Source: Sphagnum magellanicum (Eukaryota; Streptophyta; Sphagnopsida; Sphagnales; Sphagnaceae). From it: a stretch of DNA of 64,000 nt. The stretch spans positions 22,914,949 through 22,978,948 of the forward strand of contig CM038912.1 of NCBI GenBank assembly GCA_021904315.1, in the 5' to 3' direction. The notes beneath the pieces were generated by a model that was given only the letters and a program-made list of their open reading frames with translations, was not told the DNA's origin and ran no database searches. The stretch's first letter is position 1. Each line of letters opens with the position of its first letter. Positions 26,180 to 38,384 of this stretch are shown here, one piece after another. The translations under genes were made by a program, and so were the position numbers.

Positions 26180-27964
26180 GAAAATGAATTTCTCAATACA
26201 ATCCTTTTCATGGTAGCACCAATATAAAAAAACACTTGGTGCATGAACATACTATTGAACTAACAAAATACAAGGCATGTATGAAAGAGGTTGAAAATAG
26301 GGATATCGATAGAAGTGTGAAAAAAGGAAGACCATCACACCATTAGCAATGACTAATTTCTTTGGAGGAGGCACTAGCTACAAAAAAAGTGATCATGCAC
26401 AATTAAAATTCATTGAGGATTTGGTTCTATACATTGCTATGAAGCCCAATCTAGTGTTGAGTCACCATGGCTCCACCATCTTGTTATGTACATGGATAAC
26501 AAAATTTGATTTCCAAGTTAAAGGTAATTAGTGGAGGAACATATTTTTTGCATGCTACAAAAGGCTATGGATACATATGTACTTCTTGTTTATCTAATTA
26601 TGTTACAACTAATGTCACTTTTGATTTGTGGATGAATCGAAGTGGATTTAACACTTTTGCCTCAGTCGTGAACTTCGTTGATGATGCATGGGTTCCTAAA
26701 CATGTTAATGTCGATCTTTTTAAAACACCTAACATTACAAGTGTTGCTTTGGTAAAAATTGTAAAGCCCTTACTTGCCAAATTCAAATTCACACACAAAA
26801 TTATTGCATATGTGAAAGACAAAGGCTCCAACTTAACTTGAACACATTAGTTGTTATTTTTTTATTATTGTTTCTTGTGAACCACTACAATTGGAGACAC
26901 CATTTGCAAGGGTTTGTTTTGGACATGCAATGTCCAAAGCTTGTCAGTATGCCACCAATGATGTTAAGCTTTGCATTGGCATGAAAGAAGTGTCTTTGAA
27001 GGATGCCCAACAAGCTTTGCAAAAGATTATAACTTAAACAAAAAAGTCCAAAAGGGGTGACAAAAGTGGGATAGGACTTGCATTGAAGCTAGATTGCATG
27101 CAAGGAAATTGAAAACTCAAGTGAAAACAAGACTTGCAAGTAAAGTTGTCCTTTTCCAAGAGACTTTGTAATATGCAAATGGAATTAACATTTGTTATCA
27201 TAAGCAATCTTTGCACCTATAAGCAAGAGTGTATAATGGATTAACTTGGGCTATTGCACAAGTTGTGGTGGATACTCTAAAGCAAGTTATAGAGTAATGT
27301 GCTTTAAATTAGACAAGATGCTACTAGCTCTTTTTTAATGCTTTGAATGTTGCCACTACCATATCCATGAAACTAATGGCCAACTATAATTGTCAAACAA
27401 TGCAATGCCCCTTTTTGCATATGGTGTAATTGATGATGAACTAGAAATTTTGTATGGGCGTATGGCTATAGAAACAGTGGGTGTGTTGGCCCTTTTTTTT
27501 TATCATTTATGGAATCTATTACAACTATAGGTGTTCACAATACGTTGGCCTTAATGTTGGACCCGAGGTTCAAAGGGCTGAAATGTGTCATTGATTTTTT
27601 TAACCATGACAAGGCTAAACTTTTGGTAGTAGAATATGACAATAAAATTTTGATCCTTTTGATTATGAAATGTAGTTATTTCTTAAATCCTAATTTTGCA
27701 TATAGTTATACTTCAACTGTAGATGGCCCATCAAATTTTTTTTTTGATACTCCAATTCCAAGTGTAGAGGCAGATGAAGGATTACTTTTGGCTAAGTTAT
27801 TTCTTTTCCATCGTTGTGTTGTGAATTTGAGTGTTAATGCAGGGTCACTTTTGCTTTGGTGGAAGGAACATGCTAGGCTATATCACGATGGGCCTTTCTT
27901 GCTAAATAGATTTTGGCAATTCTTGGTTCATAAATTGCAACAAAAGGATATTTTCTGTGGCTAG
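26180..27964 (+). pseudogene. hAT transposase remnant
   Basis: Several frames together resemble a plant hAT transposase (RNase H-like fold plus C-terminal dimerisation region). Around 26260-26330 there is a stretch resembling the usual Glu-Val-Glu-Asn linker. At 26580-26840 comes VTFDLWMNRSGFNTFASVV and a Lys-Ile-Ile-Ala-Tyr-Val-Lys-Asp block near the catalytic core. At 27530-27580 NTLALMLDPRFKGLK is the conserved block ahead of the dimerisation region. At 27840-27960 WWKEHARLYHDGPFL resembles that region. Between them lie stop codons and frame changes (26840-27500), so the gene is inactive. No complete BED zinc finger was found. Confidence 0.85.
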
Positions 27965-28039
27965 AGTTTTGATTAGTTTGTGTTGTTAGTGGAGGTAGGC
28001 CTGAGGGTTCAAAACGTAATTTGAAATTTCAGAGCACCA

Positions 28040-28160
28040 TGTGGTCACAAGCACCTCACAATAAATTTTTTTTCTTACTGCCTTCCTTTCATAACCCTAT
28101 GGTCACAAGCACTTTAACAATAATTTTTTTTTTCTTGCTACCTTCCTTTCACAGCCCTTG
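28040..28160. repeat. Tandem duplication inside the hAT element, unit about 58 bp
   Basis: Two adjacent copies share TGGTCACAAGCAC, a poly-T run and TGCCTTCCTTTCA-like blocks (near 28042 and 28100). Confidence 0.8.
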
Positions 28161-29714
28161 AATTATTGTGACAGTCATTAATTACATTGACAATAAAAAA
28201 AATTCAATAGCTATCGGTTTTTTTGTGTTGTCATCAGTATAGTAGGTGGTCTGGGTGCGCTCGTTTTTTTTCCTTGATGACATAATTACAATAATGGAAG
28301 GTTTGGGTTTGTTTTTTTCTTGCTACCATAAGTATAGTAAGTGGTGAAATTTATTTGCGTTTTCTCTCACGGTACCGTGATGAAAAGGAGCAACATGTCT
28401 TTGACAAAGGATGAAATTTTGGTGTTTTTGAACTTACTTGCTTTACAAGCAACCTGTCAAAAGGCTTACAAGAGCACTCCAACAAATTCATTTGAAATTG
28501 TCGTTAGTCTTTCAATGTGAAGGATAATTTTTAGAAAAGTTTTTCAAAAGTGAATGGCACATGGGAAATTCATGTTTAATGCCTGCTAGGATTTAGTGCC
28601 TTGCTGTTTAGGATTTCCCCAATACAAAGGTGTGACTTTCTTTGCCCAGTGCTTGACCAATTCTTTTGGACATTGAAAAAACTGAAATCCACAAACAAAC
28701 AAGGAATTCCTCATGTTTTGGTGTGGCTCAAAGTGATAATTAAAAAAACCATCAAACACCAAAACACTCCTTATAATGTAATACCAACCCATGACCACCA
28801 AACCCTAAATGTTTCATCTGATCTCACAAGGTTACAGAAACACAAAAACTTGGGAAATTTGTTTGTAGTGTTGTTACAGGTAGCATGCCCGAGCCTCCTT
28901 TCCACTCAATGCGTAAATTAGGCATATTTTTCTAGGTTCAAGTCCTAGGTTGAGTTATACTTTTAAAATTTTAAAAATGTCAATTTTTATAAAAATTCCA
29001 ATTAACTAGCTAAATGGCAAATTTAATAACTTTTCTTGTGTCATTATGATCTTGGTTTCATAAACCATTGAAACAAAACAAACAAACAACCTTCCTTCAT
29101 GTATATAGATATTTTTAAAATTCATTTGAACTTTTATTTGCTCATGATTATTTCAAAGTTTAGATTTTTAAAAAATTAATATGAGATGTACTCACATCTA
29201 ATTAATAAAATCAATAATAGGCAATCCAAATTCCAATGAGTGTTAATTGGATTTCAATGTTTTAATTTCCAAAACCAACCACAATATTAAAACACACATT
29301 ATTTTTAGAATCATTACACACCTTATAAAATTTTGATTTTTTATAAAAATATGAATTGAAATACCCCTCACCCACTTTGCATTGTTTATTATATTTATTG
29401 AACATTAGTTTAAAAAGGTTTTGAAACATGACCATGCATTGCACATCCAGTTTACTTGGTAGAAAAAAAAAAAAAAATGACCCAACAATTAAAAGGGAAA
29501 AAATATGCATACCCTTCATACAATTGGGCGTTAGGCCTACCTCCACTCCAGGTCCCAGAAGGGACCAACTAGTTGTAGACTTGGGTTCACAAACTTGGAT
29601 GCCTTGGTCATAATATACAAGAATTAGTTAGAAGATGGGCGAGTTGGTTGTCACTTTGCAAAAAAAGATGTTGGGGAGTTTTTTAATTTTTGAAGCAAAC
29701 CTTTTTGAAGCTCA

Positions 29715-29818
29715 CGAAGAAAAATTGGATCAATCTGACTACTTTGAAGATGATTTGTAATTGTTGTAATATATTTGACTGCTTTGAAGATGAATTGTAA
29801 TTGTTGTAATATATTCCT
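29715..29818. repeat. Tandem duplication inside the hAT element, unit about 46 bp
   Basis: Two adjacent copies share TTTGAAGATGA, TTGTAATTGTTGTAATATAT and an ACTGCTTTG/ACTACTTTG lead (about 29738 and 29784). Confidence 0.85.
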
Positions 29819-30349
29819 TACAGACATGGATTTGATTTTAACTTGTTTTTCCAATTTGCATTTTGAGTTTTAACTTTGCACTTTGTATCAATTTTGTGTA
29901 GTGTTCAAATGTCACATGTTGGAAAATTCTACAACATTTCAAACTTCAAACTTTTTAAATTTTAGATATGATCTCAATTTTCAATCATCTATATGTGCTT
30001 GTGCATGGTTCAACATGAAATTGGTGCCAATGTTTGTTTTTAGTTTGTCTCTATTGGTTCGTTTTGAAGCATTGTTTATCTTTGTTGGTTCATTATGGAT
30101 CACTATGGAGTTTTTCTACCTATCGTGAAAACATACTAGGACCAAGGTTGGTATCCATTGGTATCAACTTTAAAAAGAAAATTGATACCATATTTATACT
30201 CAGTTTCACATTTTAGATTTTAATACCAAATTTAATCATTTCAATTACATTCCCAAACCATATTCATACCCCCCTTTCCATGATACGCAACATACAGGGA
30301 CCAGTTTGGTATGTGTAAATCTATATACCCACACAACACCGCTATGTAC

Positions 30350-30977
30350 CCTTCTTTTCTGGTTTGAAGAACCCACAATGACACCTCAAGAATGGACTAG
30401 TGTTGGGTGGTTCTCATTGGGTGATCCGGTTCTTCAGTTCTCAGTTTGATTCTCAAGTTGAGAATAGATTGTTCTTGTTTTGAGTGAAAACCAGGCTCAA
30501 AACTGGTTTTAAGGTTCTGACACATGTGAGAACAGACTAGGATAACCGAACCCAGAATTTAAAAAACAAGAAAAAAGAATCGAAACATGAAAACCCGAAT
30601 CCAAATCTCAGGGTCTTAAACAAATTTGGTTCATTGGCTCCTCTTGTTCTTCTTCTCACTTGGGACTACTACTCTTCTCTCTTGCTATTACGTTTTTCCT
30701 CTTTCTTTCTATTACTCTTCTTCCATTATTATTCTTCTCTTTTTATTGCTATTGCTCTTCTTTTTACTGCTATTACTCTTCTCACATAGTGTTGCTCTTT
30801 TCCTTTGATGAAGTAATTAAATTATTAATTATTAAAACTGATTTTAATTAATGAAAAAATTAATAATCAGGTTGTGAAAACCGGTTGTTGTTATATATGT
30901 ATATATATGAGAAACGTCCAATACTGGAACGGACCTCCCTGGACGGAAGGAAAAAACCTTTTGTTTCAATACTATAA
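30350..30977. other. Region right of the hAT element, no gene seen
   Basis: Repeats of GGTTCT/AGAAC phrases occupy 30390-30560. A CTTCTTT/TATTACT pyrimidine-rich stretch follows at 30640-30800 and AT-rich sequence after that. The hydrophobic frame at 30626-30808 is a product of the pyrimidine run. Confidence 0.5.
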
Positions 30978-31277
30978 AAACCACACCCATGTTTCATCCG
31001 TAAGTACCCATGGATCTCGAGGAGGATCTGCTTCGAAACGATTTACAATCTGAGCGGGAAAAGAAAAGAAATTAGGAAAACAGATCACCAAGAAAATCCA
31101 TTCCGTTGTCGTGCGCAGCTAAGCAGTCGTACCTATTTTGTTTGTCCATTTGGAGAAGATGCGAATCCGGGAGAAGAATATCATGCTTATATCGCAAAAA
31201 TAGGACAGATTTGGAAGTGGCCAGTCAGTGCATCAGGACTCCCGCATCGAAATCTAGACTCCGTCAGGGAGTTCTGA
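30978..31277 (+). other. Open frame without ATG, possible exon of an unidentified gene
   Basis: A 99-codon frame is open from 30978 to a TGA at 31275-31277 and has no ATG. Its middle part reads YFVCPFGEDANPGEEYHAYI followed by AKIGQIWKW. That is protein-like in composition, unlike the shadows around it, and loosely recalls the core of chromatin BAH domains. The GC content rises here and stays higher through the gene at 32301. It could be an exon or a gene relic. I would not assign a function. Confidence 0.3.
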
Positions 31278-31823
31278 CGGTTTCGACCAAAAGAAGAATG
31301 TACCTTGGCGAGATCCGTGGTGCCGTTTGTCCGTTTTTTCAATAATTTCCTCGTTGGAGAAGGCTGCTGCTCACATCATCATCATCAGTTTGCAAGCAAG
31401 CGGGGCCCTTAATTGCGTTTTTACATTGACTGCTGCATACTACCATTTGATGCGACAATTTAGATGTAAATTTAGGATCGGAATTGCGCAAGTTGATCAG
31501 GGGTGACAAGATGCTTTCAGCTCGTTTCCAGTGTCTGACCCAGGCGCGCACAAATCCCATGTCTGAAATCATGGAAAGTTTTAGGATTTGGGGAGGAATC
31601 AAGATTTGTGAATTCATGTTCTGGAAGGAAGTTTGATTATTATTGCATCTCCTCTCACGAGATGGGTAGTAGTAGAAAGAAAATTTGGTGATGATCTGAA
31701 AATCTTTCATTGTCTGTGACGAGACCTGATGATCCACAAACAGCGTTCAAGAAGCCCCAAGAAGAAATTAGAAGAACAAGGAGAACAAACGGAGCAGCTC
31801 TAGGCTGGCAAAAGGAAGCTGGC

Positions 31824-31861
31824 GACGAAAGTGTGAAAGTGTTCACTTTCACACTTTCGTC
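31824..31861. repeat. Perfect 18-bp inverted repeat with 2-base spacer
   Basis: The 38-bp stretch is symmetrical: 18-bp perfect arms (31824-31841 and 31844-31861) around TT. The arm ends in GAAAGTG next to the spacer. As RNA or single-stranded DNA it would form a very tight hairpin. No T-run follows, and nothing else marks it as a terminator. Confidence 0.9.
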
Positions 31862-32300
31862 AAGATCCTGGAAGTTGTGAAGAGTTTTGACCGGGGATGC
31901 TTTACTTGCACGAGATTACATCGCGAAGTAGACCGTCGTAGAGAAGATTGGTCATACAGCTCCTTACGTATTACCTTCTGGAACCTTGCTTTTGTTCTGG
32001 ATTGTAGCTGTACCGAGTCCTCCTCCATCGCTGCATGTATGTGTGCAGTAGTGAAGGTCATTTGCAGGGTCCCATTTTGCTGCTGAAATTCTGAATCTCT
32101 CTGAAGAAGAAGAAGAAGCTCGACGTGCAAGAAGTCAGATGCAGCTGCCGAGCAATTTTCAATCTAGTTTTGCCGGAATTCAGTTTGTGACTAGTGACAG
32201 CTGCTAGAGGCGCAGCAGCGCCAGTGCAATAGGATGTTGTGTTTCTCTGCACGCGAACAACGGGAAGGGAATAACATCATGCAGCCCGGATCTAGAAGCC

Positions 32301-32966
32301 ATGAGCGAGTGGGAAGTGATACTGGACAAAATAGTATGCTATGAGACGCCACCCTTCACCAAGTACCATGATGATGAGGGCAGATTGAGAAGAGGTTTCG
32401 GTATGCACGACGTTCTTGTGCTGGAGTTGAGCTCAGCAACGTCTAGATCCGGTGACATCATCATCGACTCCGAACCTATAAGTCCTAGTAGTAGTGGCGA
32501 TGACTTGATGCAGGAACGTCCGCAACAACAACGACGACGGAAGGGAAAGTTTCTCATCAAGGCTGAGAAAGTTGGCAAGAGAGGGAAGACAACGACGGCT
32601 GCTATCGTAGTGAAGGAGCTACCAGCCACTGCCAATATCCCCGAGAAGAACTGCAGGGTGAAGTTCATGCTGGACGTGCAAGGGAAGCGAATGAATGTGG
32701 GCTCACTCCTGGCGATCCTCAAGTCTAACCAGAGCCCCGACTTCAACATCTTTACTAGCAACTGCTGGACTTATGCACATCACGTCACCAAGGACTTGCT
32801 TCGAGCCTGTACAGATCTTCCTAACATCGACGTTGTGGAGAAGAAGCGGCTGAGAAAGGAACTCAGCAAAGTGCCTTGCGTTCTCCACCCTAAACAAATC
32901 ATCATTGGTTGTAGTTTTGCGTCTTCCTGCCTCCCCAGGTGCACATCTGTCCTCCCCATCCAGTAG
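32301..32966 (+). CDS. Uncharacterised 221-residue protein with an Asn-Cys (NC) motif
   Basis: This single open exon in a GC-richer island is the best coding candidate in the spacer. The frame upstream is open to a stop at 32205 but has no earlier ATG. An out-of-frame ATG at 32279 opens an overlapping upstream ORF. The N-terminus is ordered (MSEWEVILDKIVCYE). A Ser/Gln/Arg-rich linker (residues 55-85) is followed by a basic segment. The C-terminal part has SNCWTYAHHVTKDLL (153-167), with Asn154-Cys155 and His160-His161. An Asn-Cys pair followed by aromatics recalls the catalytic NC box of LRAT/NlpC-P60-like papain-fold proteins, but the rest of that fold is not evident to me. No signal peptide or membrane helix. 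A possible donor (CAG/GTGCAC) near 32939 means the true C-terminus could differ. Function is unknown. Confidence 0.6.
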   Translation: MSEWEVILDKIVCYETPPFTKYHDDEGRLRRGFGMHDVLVLELSSATSRSGDIIIDSEPISPSSSGDDLMQERPQQQRRRKGKFLIKAEKVGKRGKTTTAAIVVKELPATANIPEKNCRVKFMLDVQGKRMNVGSLLAILKSNQSPDFNIFTSNCWTYAHHVTKDLLRACTDLPNIDVVEKKRLRKELSKVPCVLHPKQIIIGCSFASSCLPRCTSVLPIQ

Positions 32967-33425
32967 GCCAAAAGCTGTAGACTCATGGGTCCTCTTTTCT
33001 AATGCCTCCTCATCGCCGGTTCGGTACTATACTGTCTTCTCCATTTAGACTTGCAAATCGGAGATGGAGACCAAACCACTTAGAATTGCTCTGAGCATGA
33101 CGATGTACAAATACCATTCTTTGGCACTCCACCACCCATGGCTCGCCTCATGCAGATCATTCATTCCCTGTAAACAATATTACTAACCTTAGAAATTTGC
33201 CTGTCTGATGATTCAAGAGTCTCACAAAACTCTCGATTTCTTTGGGAAAGAGTTGAGCGGTGTTGTTGGAACTGGTTGGGCTGGAGCAAGATTGCAAGTG
33301 TGCTGTCTCTTCCTCTGCACAATTCTCTTGTTTCCTCAGGCTTGACCTGAGAAGCTGCCATGTTCAAGAGAACCTGAACAGGCAAGGGAGGAGGGTTCTG
33401 ACAGTCCTTTCCGGTGTGTGTGTGC

Positions 33426-33460
<35 letters not shown>

Positions 33461-36400
33461 TTGGAGAATGAGTCTACTTGAGTGTCTTCAAAATCCTGCA
33501 GCTTTCAGCTGCATATGCTTCCAAGTTTTGGTCCCTCTGAATGATTCTCCTTGTGCACATAACTGAATCTTAATGTCCTTGAATGGCACTGGGACCCAAG
33601 GCAACAAAAGTACTGCAGCTCATTTTCTTTGATTCTTCTTAGTTACAAACTGGAAGCATGTTGTCTGCATCATGGCCAACAATTTGGTCTAATTTTGTAT
33701 ACTCTTTCAAGTGTTCAAGGCTATTCTTCGATTGTTTTCCAAGAAGGCAATTCTTCTTTGATTATTTTCAGGGCAGTTCTTCAATTGTTTTGACTGCTAT
33801 ATCCTGCTTGAAGAAGAAGAGAATAAAGGATCTGATACCCAGACTTTCTGTACAGCATCTGGATTTTAGCAGAATATTCATTTCACACTCATTCCTTGGA
33901 TGATGAGTTTTCAGTGCTGTTGGTGGCAGCAATGATCTTGTTGGTGAATTTCATTGTGTCGGGTGTTATTGGTTACCATGGCAAAACAAGCAATGTCAAT
34001 CTTGGCAAAAAACCTTCTGCTGCATAATCCTGATTTAATCCCAGAAAATACAATCCAAGATCTGGATTGTGGAATGGTACACCTTAAAAGTAGAACATAT
34101 GTCACAACTAGCTTCCTGTGTAGGGAGATTTTCTTTGCAACATGACACTAAGTCTAGATTTCCATGGTGAGAAGTTGAATACCTTGAATTTTAGCAATCC
34201 CTAAGTACTTCTAAATTTCCAGTTCTAAGAGGTTGTATCTTAATTATGGAATCAATCAAGCTTTTTGTTGTGATTGGTTTTTGAACTTCACGTAGTCTAC
34301 ATCATTTCCAGAGCTTTTACTGTGCATTTCTTTTGTGCTTCAATCACCAAAAGTTGGGCTTGTTTCCGTAACTAGTGCACAGTCATGATTAGATGATTTG
34401 GTTCAATGGCACTTCACTGAGGCAGGAATCAAAGGGACCATGTAACAAATTCGTCGAATGCTACAAGATGAATGGGTTATGAGCAGATAACTGGAATTAT
34501 TGGCCCTTGTGCCTTCATTCTTGTGCTGGATAGCTCAATGACATATAGCTCAGTAGCTCAATTTCCAACAATTTTAGTCCAAAATTCATGGATTGTTGGA
34601 CATTGAATTAGCATATGAAAATCATTCTCAGTTTTCCCATTCTGTACATCTTCTCCTCTGTGCTTGCGAATCAGAACAGCAACAGTGGCAGAGGAGAAGA
34701 TGTGCATGGAGGCTGATGTCTTCGAGCAATTTTGTAGTATTCAGTAAGGCAGCCCACGTCCAGGGTTCATGTTCACTGTGCATTATCTATTTTGCATACA
34801 CAAAAGCTCAGGAAATTATATGGCAAGGGCCTGGATCAATGCCCTCCTTCCACTTTTTGCACATTAGGAAACACTAGAGCCACTTGAACCCAAGAAGTTT
34901 GGGGCTCAGACCTTCAGTGCCAGGGGCCGTTTTTTACAGCAAGATTGGATCATTTTTCCCATGATTATGTCATGGTGACAAAAAGAAAAATGATGAAACC
35001 TTGGCTTGACAGCTTAGAAAACCCAAGAGTTGTACCTTAGAACCTAAGGGACTGCAACAAAGGACTTACTGTGTTTGATGGTCTAGTGAAGCTCCAAAAT
35101 ATGGCATTGTGATGCTGAGAGAAGATCAACAGTGGAAGCATAAGAAGTCTACTATTAGATGGTGTAATGTTTAGCAACCTGGGTGTTGTTTGTGACCTTG
35201 CTCCAGAAACATGTGCAGGGTAGGTCCAGTTATATTTCACAGTATCCAGTACTTGAGACACCACCACGAGGGACCACTTTGTGGAACTGCCTGTACACAA
35301 CTCACAAAGCATCAATCTTTTTCTGAAAAACTAACATAGATCCAAGTCATGATTAGATATGTAAGTGTGCAACTCACAGTTTGACACGTTCAGCACATAA
35401 TACAAGTATAGGAGCCCACCCAGAGAGTGGTTCATCTGTAAGGGAGAAATGGCATACTCTTTCTTTGACACCATTGCTGATGCACTCCACTATGCTCTCT
35501 GGGAGCTGCAGAGTCTTAAAACTGAGTCATTTGTATATCTGGTTTGATGTTTTGCTGCTCAGACCTGAAAACCTAGCCCTACTCTATCATCCTCCTTCCG
35601 CTACTCAACTCCTGTGCATCATCTGTCTTCTCTTCTGCAAGATGCAAGCACTCTTCCCATGCACCTCACAATTATGAATTGTTCTTTCTCTGAGACTAGC
35701 TTCTGTAAAATATTTTAACACAAGATTCATGGTGGATAAAAGCACTCAAGATACTGGACATCACCAATGATCCCTATCTGAACAACTTGAATTTGCTTGA
35801 AGTAATCAAAGCAATTTGCATCTCTTGCAATGATTGTTCTCTCCAACTATCTTTGCAATAAACTTGCAAGCAGTATGGCTGTTCACTATATATGCCACCC
35901 AGATGTGGAATGTGACATGTATTAAGCACTGGAATGAATTTAGTGAACTTGTCTGGAATCATGCACTTATGTTGCAACTATTGAAAGAGCTGTATTGTCT
36001 TTCTGTACCTACATAAACATATCTTGCAAACCTCTTATTCAGAGGGGAATTGTCTTGTCATAGAGTCCCTTGTACCATTGCTGCCAGTTCTGCGATCAAG
36101 CAATTGTCCCAAAAATGTCTCCAAATCTGGATACACTGCAATTGTGTATAACATCCACAAATCCAAATCCAGCAGATCAATTCTGAGTTCCTTGCAGTTC
36201 AAATATTTGGAAAAATCACAAGTCCGGCCTGATGTAGATCCAAAACCTGAGAACAATGAACTAACTTCCTCAATCAACAAGAGAACTTTGACAGTGATCA
36301 TGTAGTTACCATCTCAAACCTGTGATCCCACCACAGTGAAGGATTTGAAGAATAACTTCTGTCAAAGCCTCTTTACACTACTTGTCTTGTCAACCATGAG

Positions 36401-38384
36401 CCGCAAGAGATGGTGAAACATGCAACCTCACAAGGCAGTAAACATTTCCTTCATGTCATCATCTATGTTTGACACATATTTACTGAAAACATTGTACCTA
36501 TACTAGAGTTTATAGCTCAAAACCTTCATTGAGAATCATGTAGCAGGATCCTTGATGCCAAGCCTCCCCACCTGGTGCACAACAAATGAGCTCATACACC
36601 TCCCTCTCTCATACAGTCTATATAATAAAAATGATGGTGTCTGTCTATCTATCTGAGGCCTTTCGACCTACCTCTTTTCACCTCCTCACCCACCTATTTG
36701 GATATGAGTGACCAATGTTGGGAGTCAATTACATACCAAAGACAATACCATTGTTCTATGAGCTCTCTTGTGAGCAGGTCAAATTTGCATCAAATTGAGA
36801 TCAATGGTTCAAAAACTGGGAAGGACATGTGTATAGTTTGATCATCATGGAATCAACACTACAGATTAGAGGAACACTCTTGGAATAATGGGTGCAACAA
36901 ATGGAATGCTGTATGATGGGTCCAGTGAGGTGATTTGCTGGAAGCATCATGTGACTAAAATATGCAGACTTATGCTTATGATATAGCAACAGGAAAAAAT
37001 TCCATTCAAAGTATCAACAAAAATGATTGGTCTACCCCATGAATGAATTTGCCCATTTGATTCAAAAGTTTGAACTTGAAACTTGAATGACATGTACCAG
37101 TATGCAAATCCATTGTCCAAAGAAGAAGGGAAGCTTATGCACTCATACAAACAAGAGAGTCACCAAAAGTATATGGAAACAACTTGGGAGCAACAGCTCT
37201 AGAACACAAAATACAAGTGAAGATTGACAGAACAGTACCCCAAATTTTCAAAGACTTTTCTTTCCATCATTGCAGGTCAGGTAGGAACATTTGAACCCAC
37301 AATTGTTTTTGCAAGGATGCCATGAGCTCTCAACCTTATCCTTGTTCCTGAGTATCAATCACAAGTTGCCAAACCCCGATGTTCTATGGGTTGGTTTTTT
37401 GTTGATGCAGAAAAAGGAGAGTTACAACAACAGCCAAGCTGCTTCAACAAACTAAATTAGCAAGTTTAAGATGGTTAGGAAGTATTTTGCTAACAAACAG
37501 TATTCTAGGTATGCATTCTAAATTTATGGTATCCAGACCAATCATGGGAAGTTTAGATAGCATGTTCCATGTTACACAGTCACATCATCTTTCATGATTG
37601 TGTTTTGAACAAGGCCAACTGATTACATGTCACTGAACTGGTTGATATTTGACAATAGTTGTTTTACTAAATAGCTGAAGTCACCTCAATGTAATTGTCA
37701 ATTTCATACACAAAATGAAGTTTCTCACATTCAAGCTGAACTAAAGATTTGAGCCAAGAATCTCCATATTGCAAGGCCATTATTATTGCAACCATTAAAC
37801 CATGACAGTCATGTAAAAATAAAATAAAATGGAACAACTAACCTGGCTATCTCCTAGTTAGAAATATTTGCATGAATGCCATAACCAGTATGGGCAATTG
37901 TGACTTCATTGTGGCATGTCCATCTATGCTGATGGGGTCAGGTTTTCTTCACTCGGGTTTAGAGATTGAAAAATGAGCCAGCTACACATGTTATGAAAGA
38001 TAGTAGGAAAGGGTGAGAGAAGAATAGTGACTTGGAGAGGAGGAAGGGTAACAAGAATGATAGAATGCCGTTCGCACCAAGATTGTAGAACATTGTTGAC
38101 ATGTAATAACAAGAGTTTCAACCAAGGCCAAGTAGAGAACAAGTGCTATTTGGAGAAGAGTACCTCCCTTCATTGTTTAATTGCACACTGGAAGAATCTG
38201 GAAAATCTTGATGTGTTGATGGCAGTAGTGGGCACTTTTATCACACTATATTTGCACCAAGAATCTATGGATGTCAGTGAGAAGTTCACACCAATGACAC
38301 CTTTGAAGGCTCTGCAGAGGCCATTAGAGAAAACCATTGCCCAATCTGATAGAATGAAATCAACAAATTTAGTTGTTTAATTAG
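32967..38384. other. Long spacer without a recognised gene
   Basis: No frame shows domains or consistent coding character. The 3' region of the NC-motif gene probably occupies the first few hundred bases. A GA microsatellite sits at 33430-33458. Frames at 33911-34105 (-), 36035-36301 (-) and 38027-38380 (+) have somewhat protein-like composition but no family I recognise, and may be retroelement relics. Confidence 0.45.
33430..33458. repeat. (GA)n microsatellite
   Basis: An uninterrupted GA dinucleotide run of about 14 units follows a GTGTGCGTGTG stretch. Confidence 0.95.

Larger units (their letters stand above)
24347..30341 (+). mobile_element. hAT-superfamily DNA transposon, full length, degenerate
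   Basis: The element is 5995 bp long. Its left terminus (24347-24367) starts CAGTGTTGCACGGG. The right terminus (30321-30341), read in reverse complement, starts CGGTGTTGTGTGGG. The 21-bp ends agree at 17 positions, and both run into GTATATAG. The 8 bp outside each end are identical, CTATGTAC at 24339-24346 and at 30342-30349. This is the 8-bp target duplication that hAT insertion makes. Inside lies a hAT transposase remnant on the + strand (26180-27964). The element also holds a C29 tract (24748-24776), a TA repeat (25092-25113) and two tandem duplications. Stops in the transposase argue that it cannot move by itself. Confidence 0.9.

Noticed and set aside
24347-30341. The hAT element as cause of the inverted duplication
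   Set aside because: Its ends lie at 24.3 and 30.3 kb, far from the arm ends at 12.1 and 38.4 kb, and its own target duplication is intact, so it looks like an independent insertion.
30626-30851. Hydrophobic Leu/Phe/Ser-rich frames that look like membrane proteins
   Set aside because: They arise from a pyrimidine-rich low-complexity stretch and have no conserved pattern.
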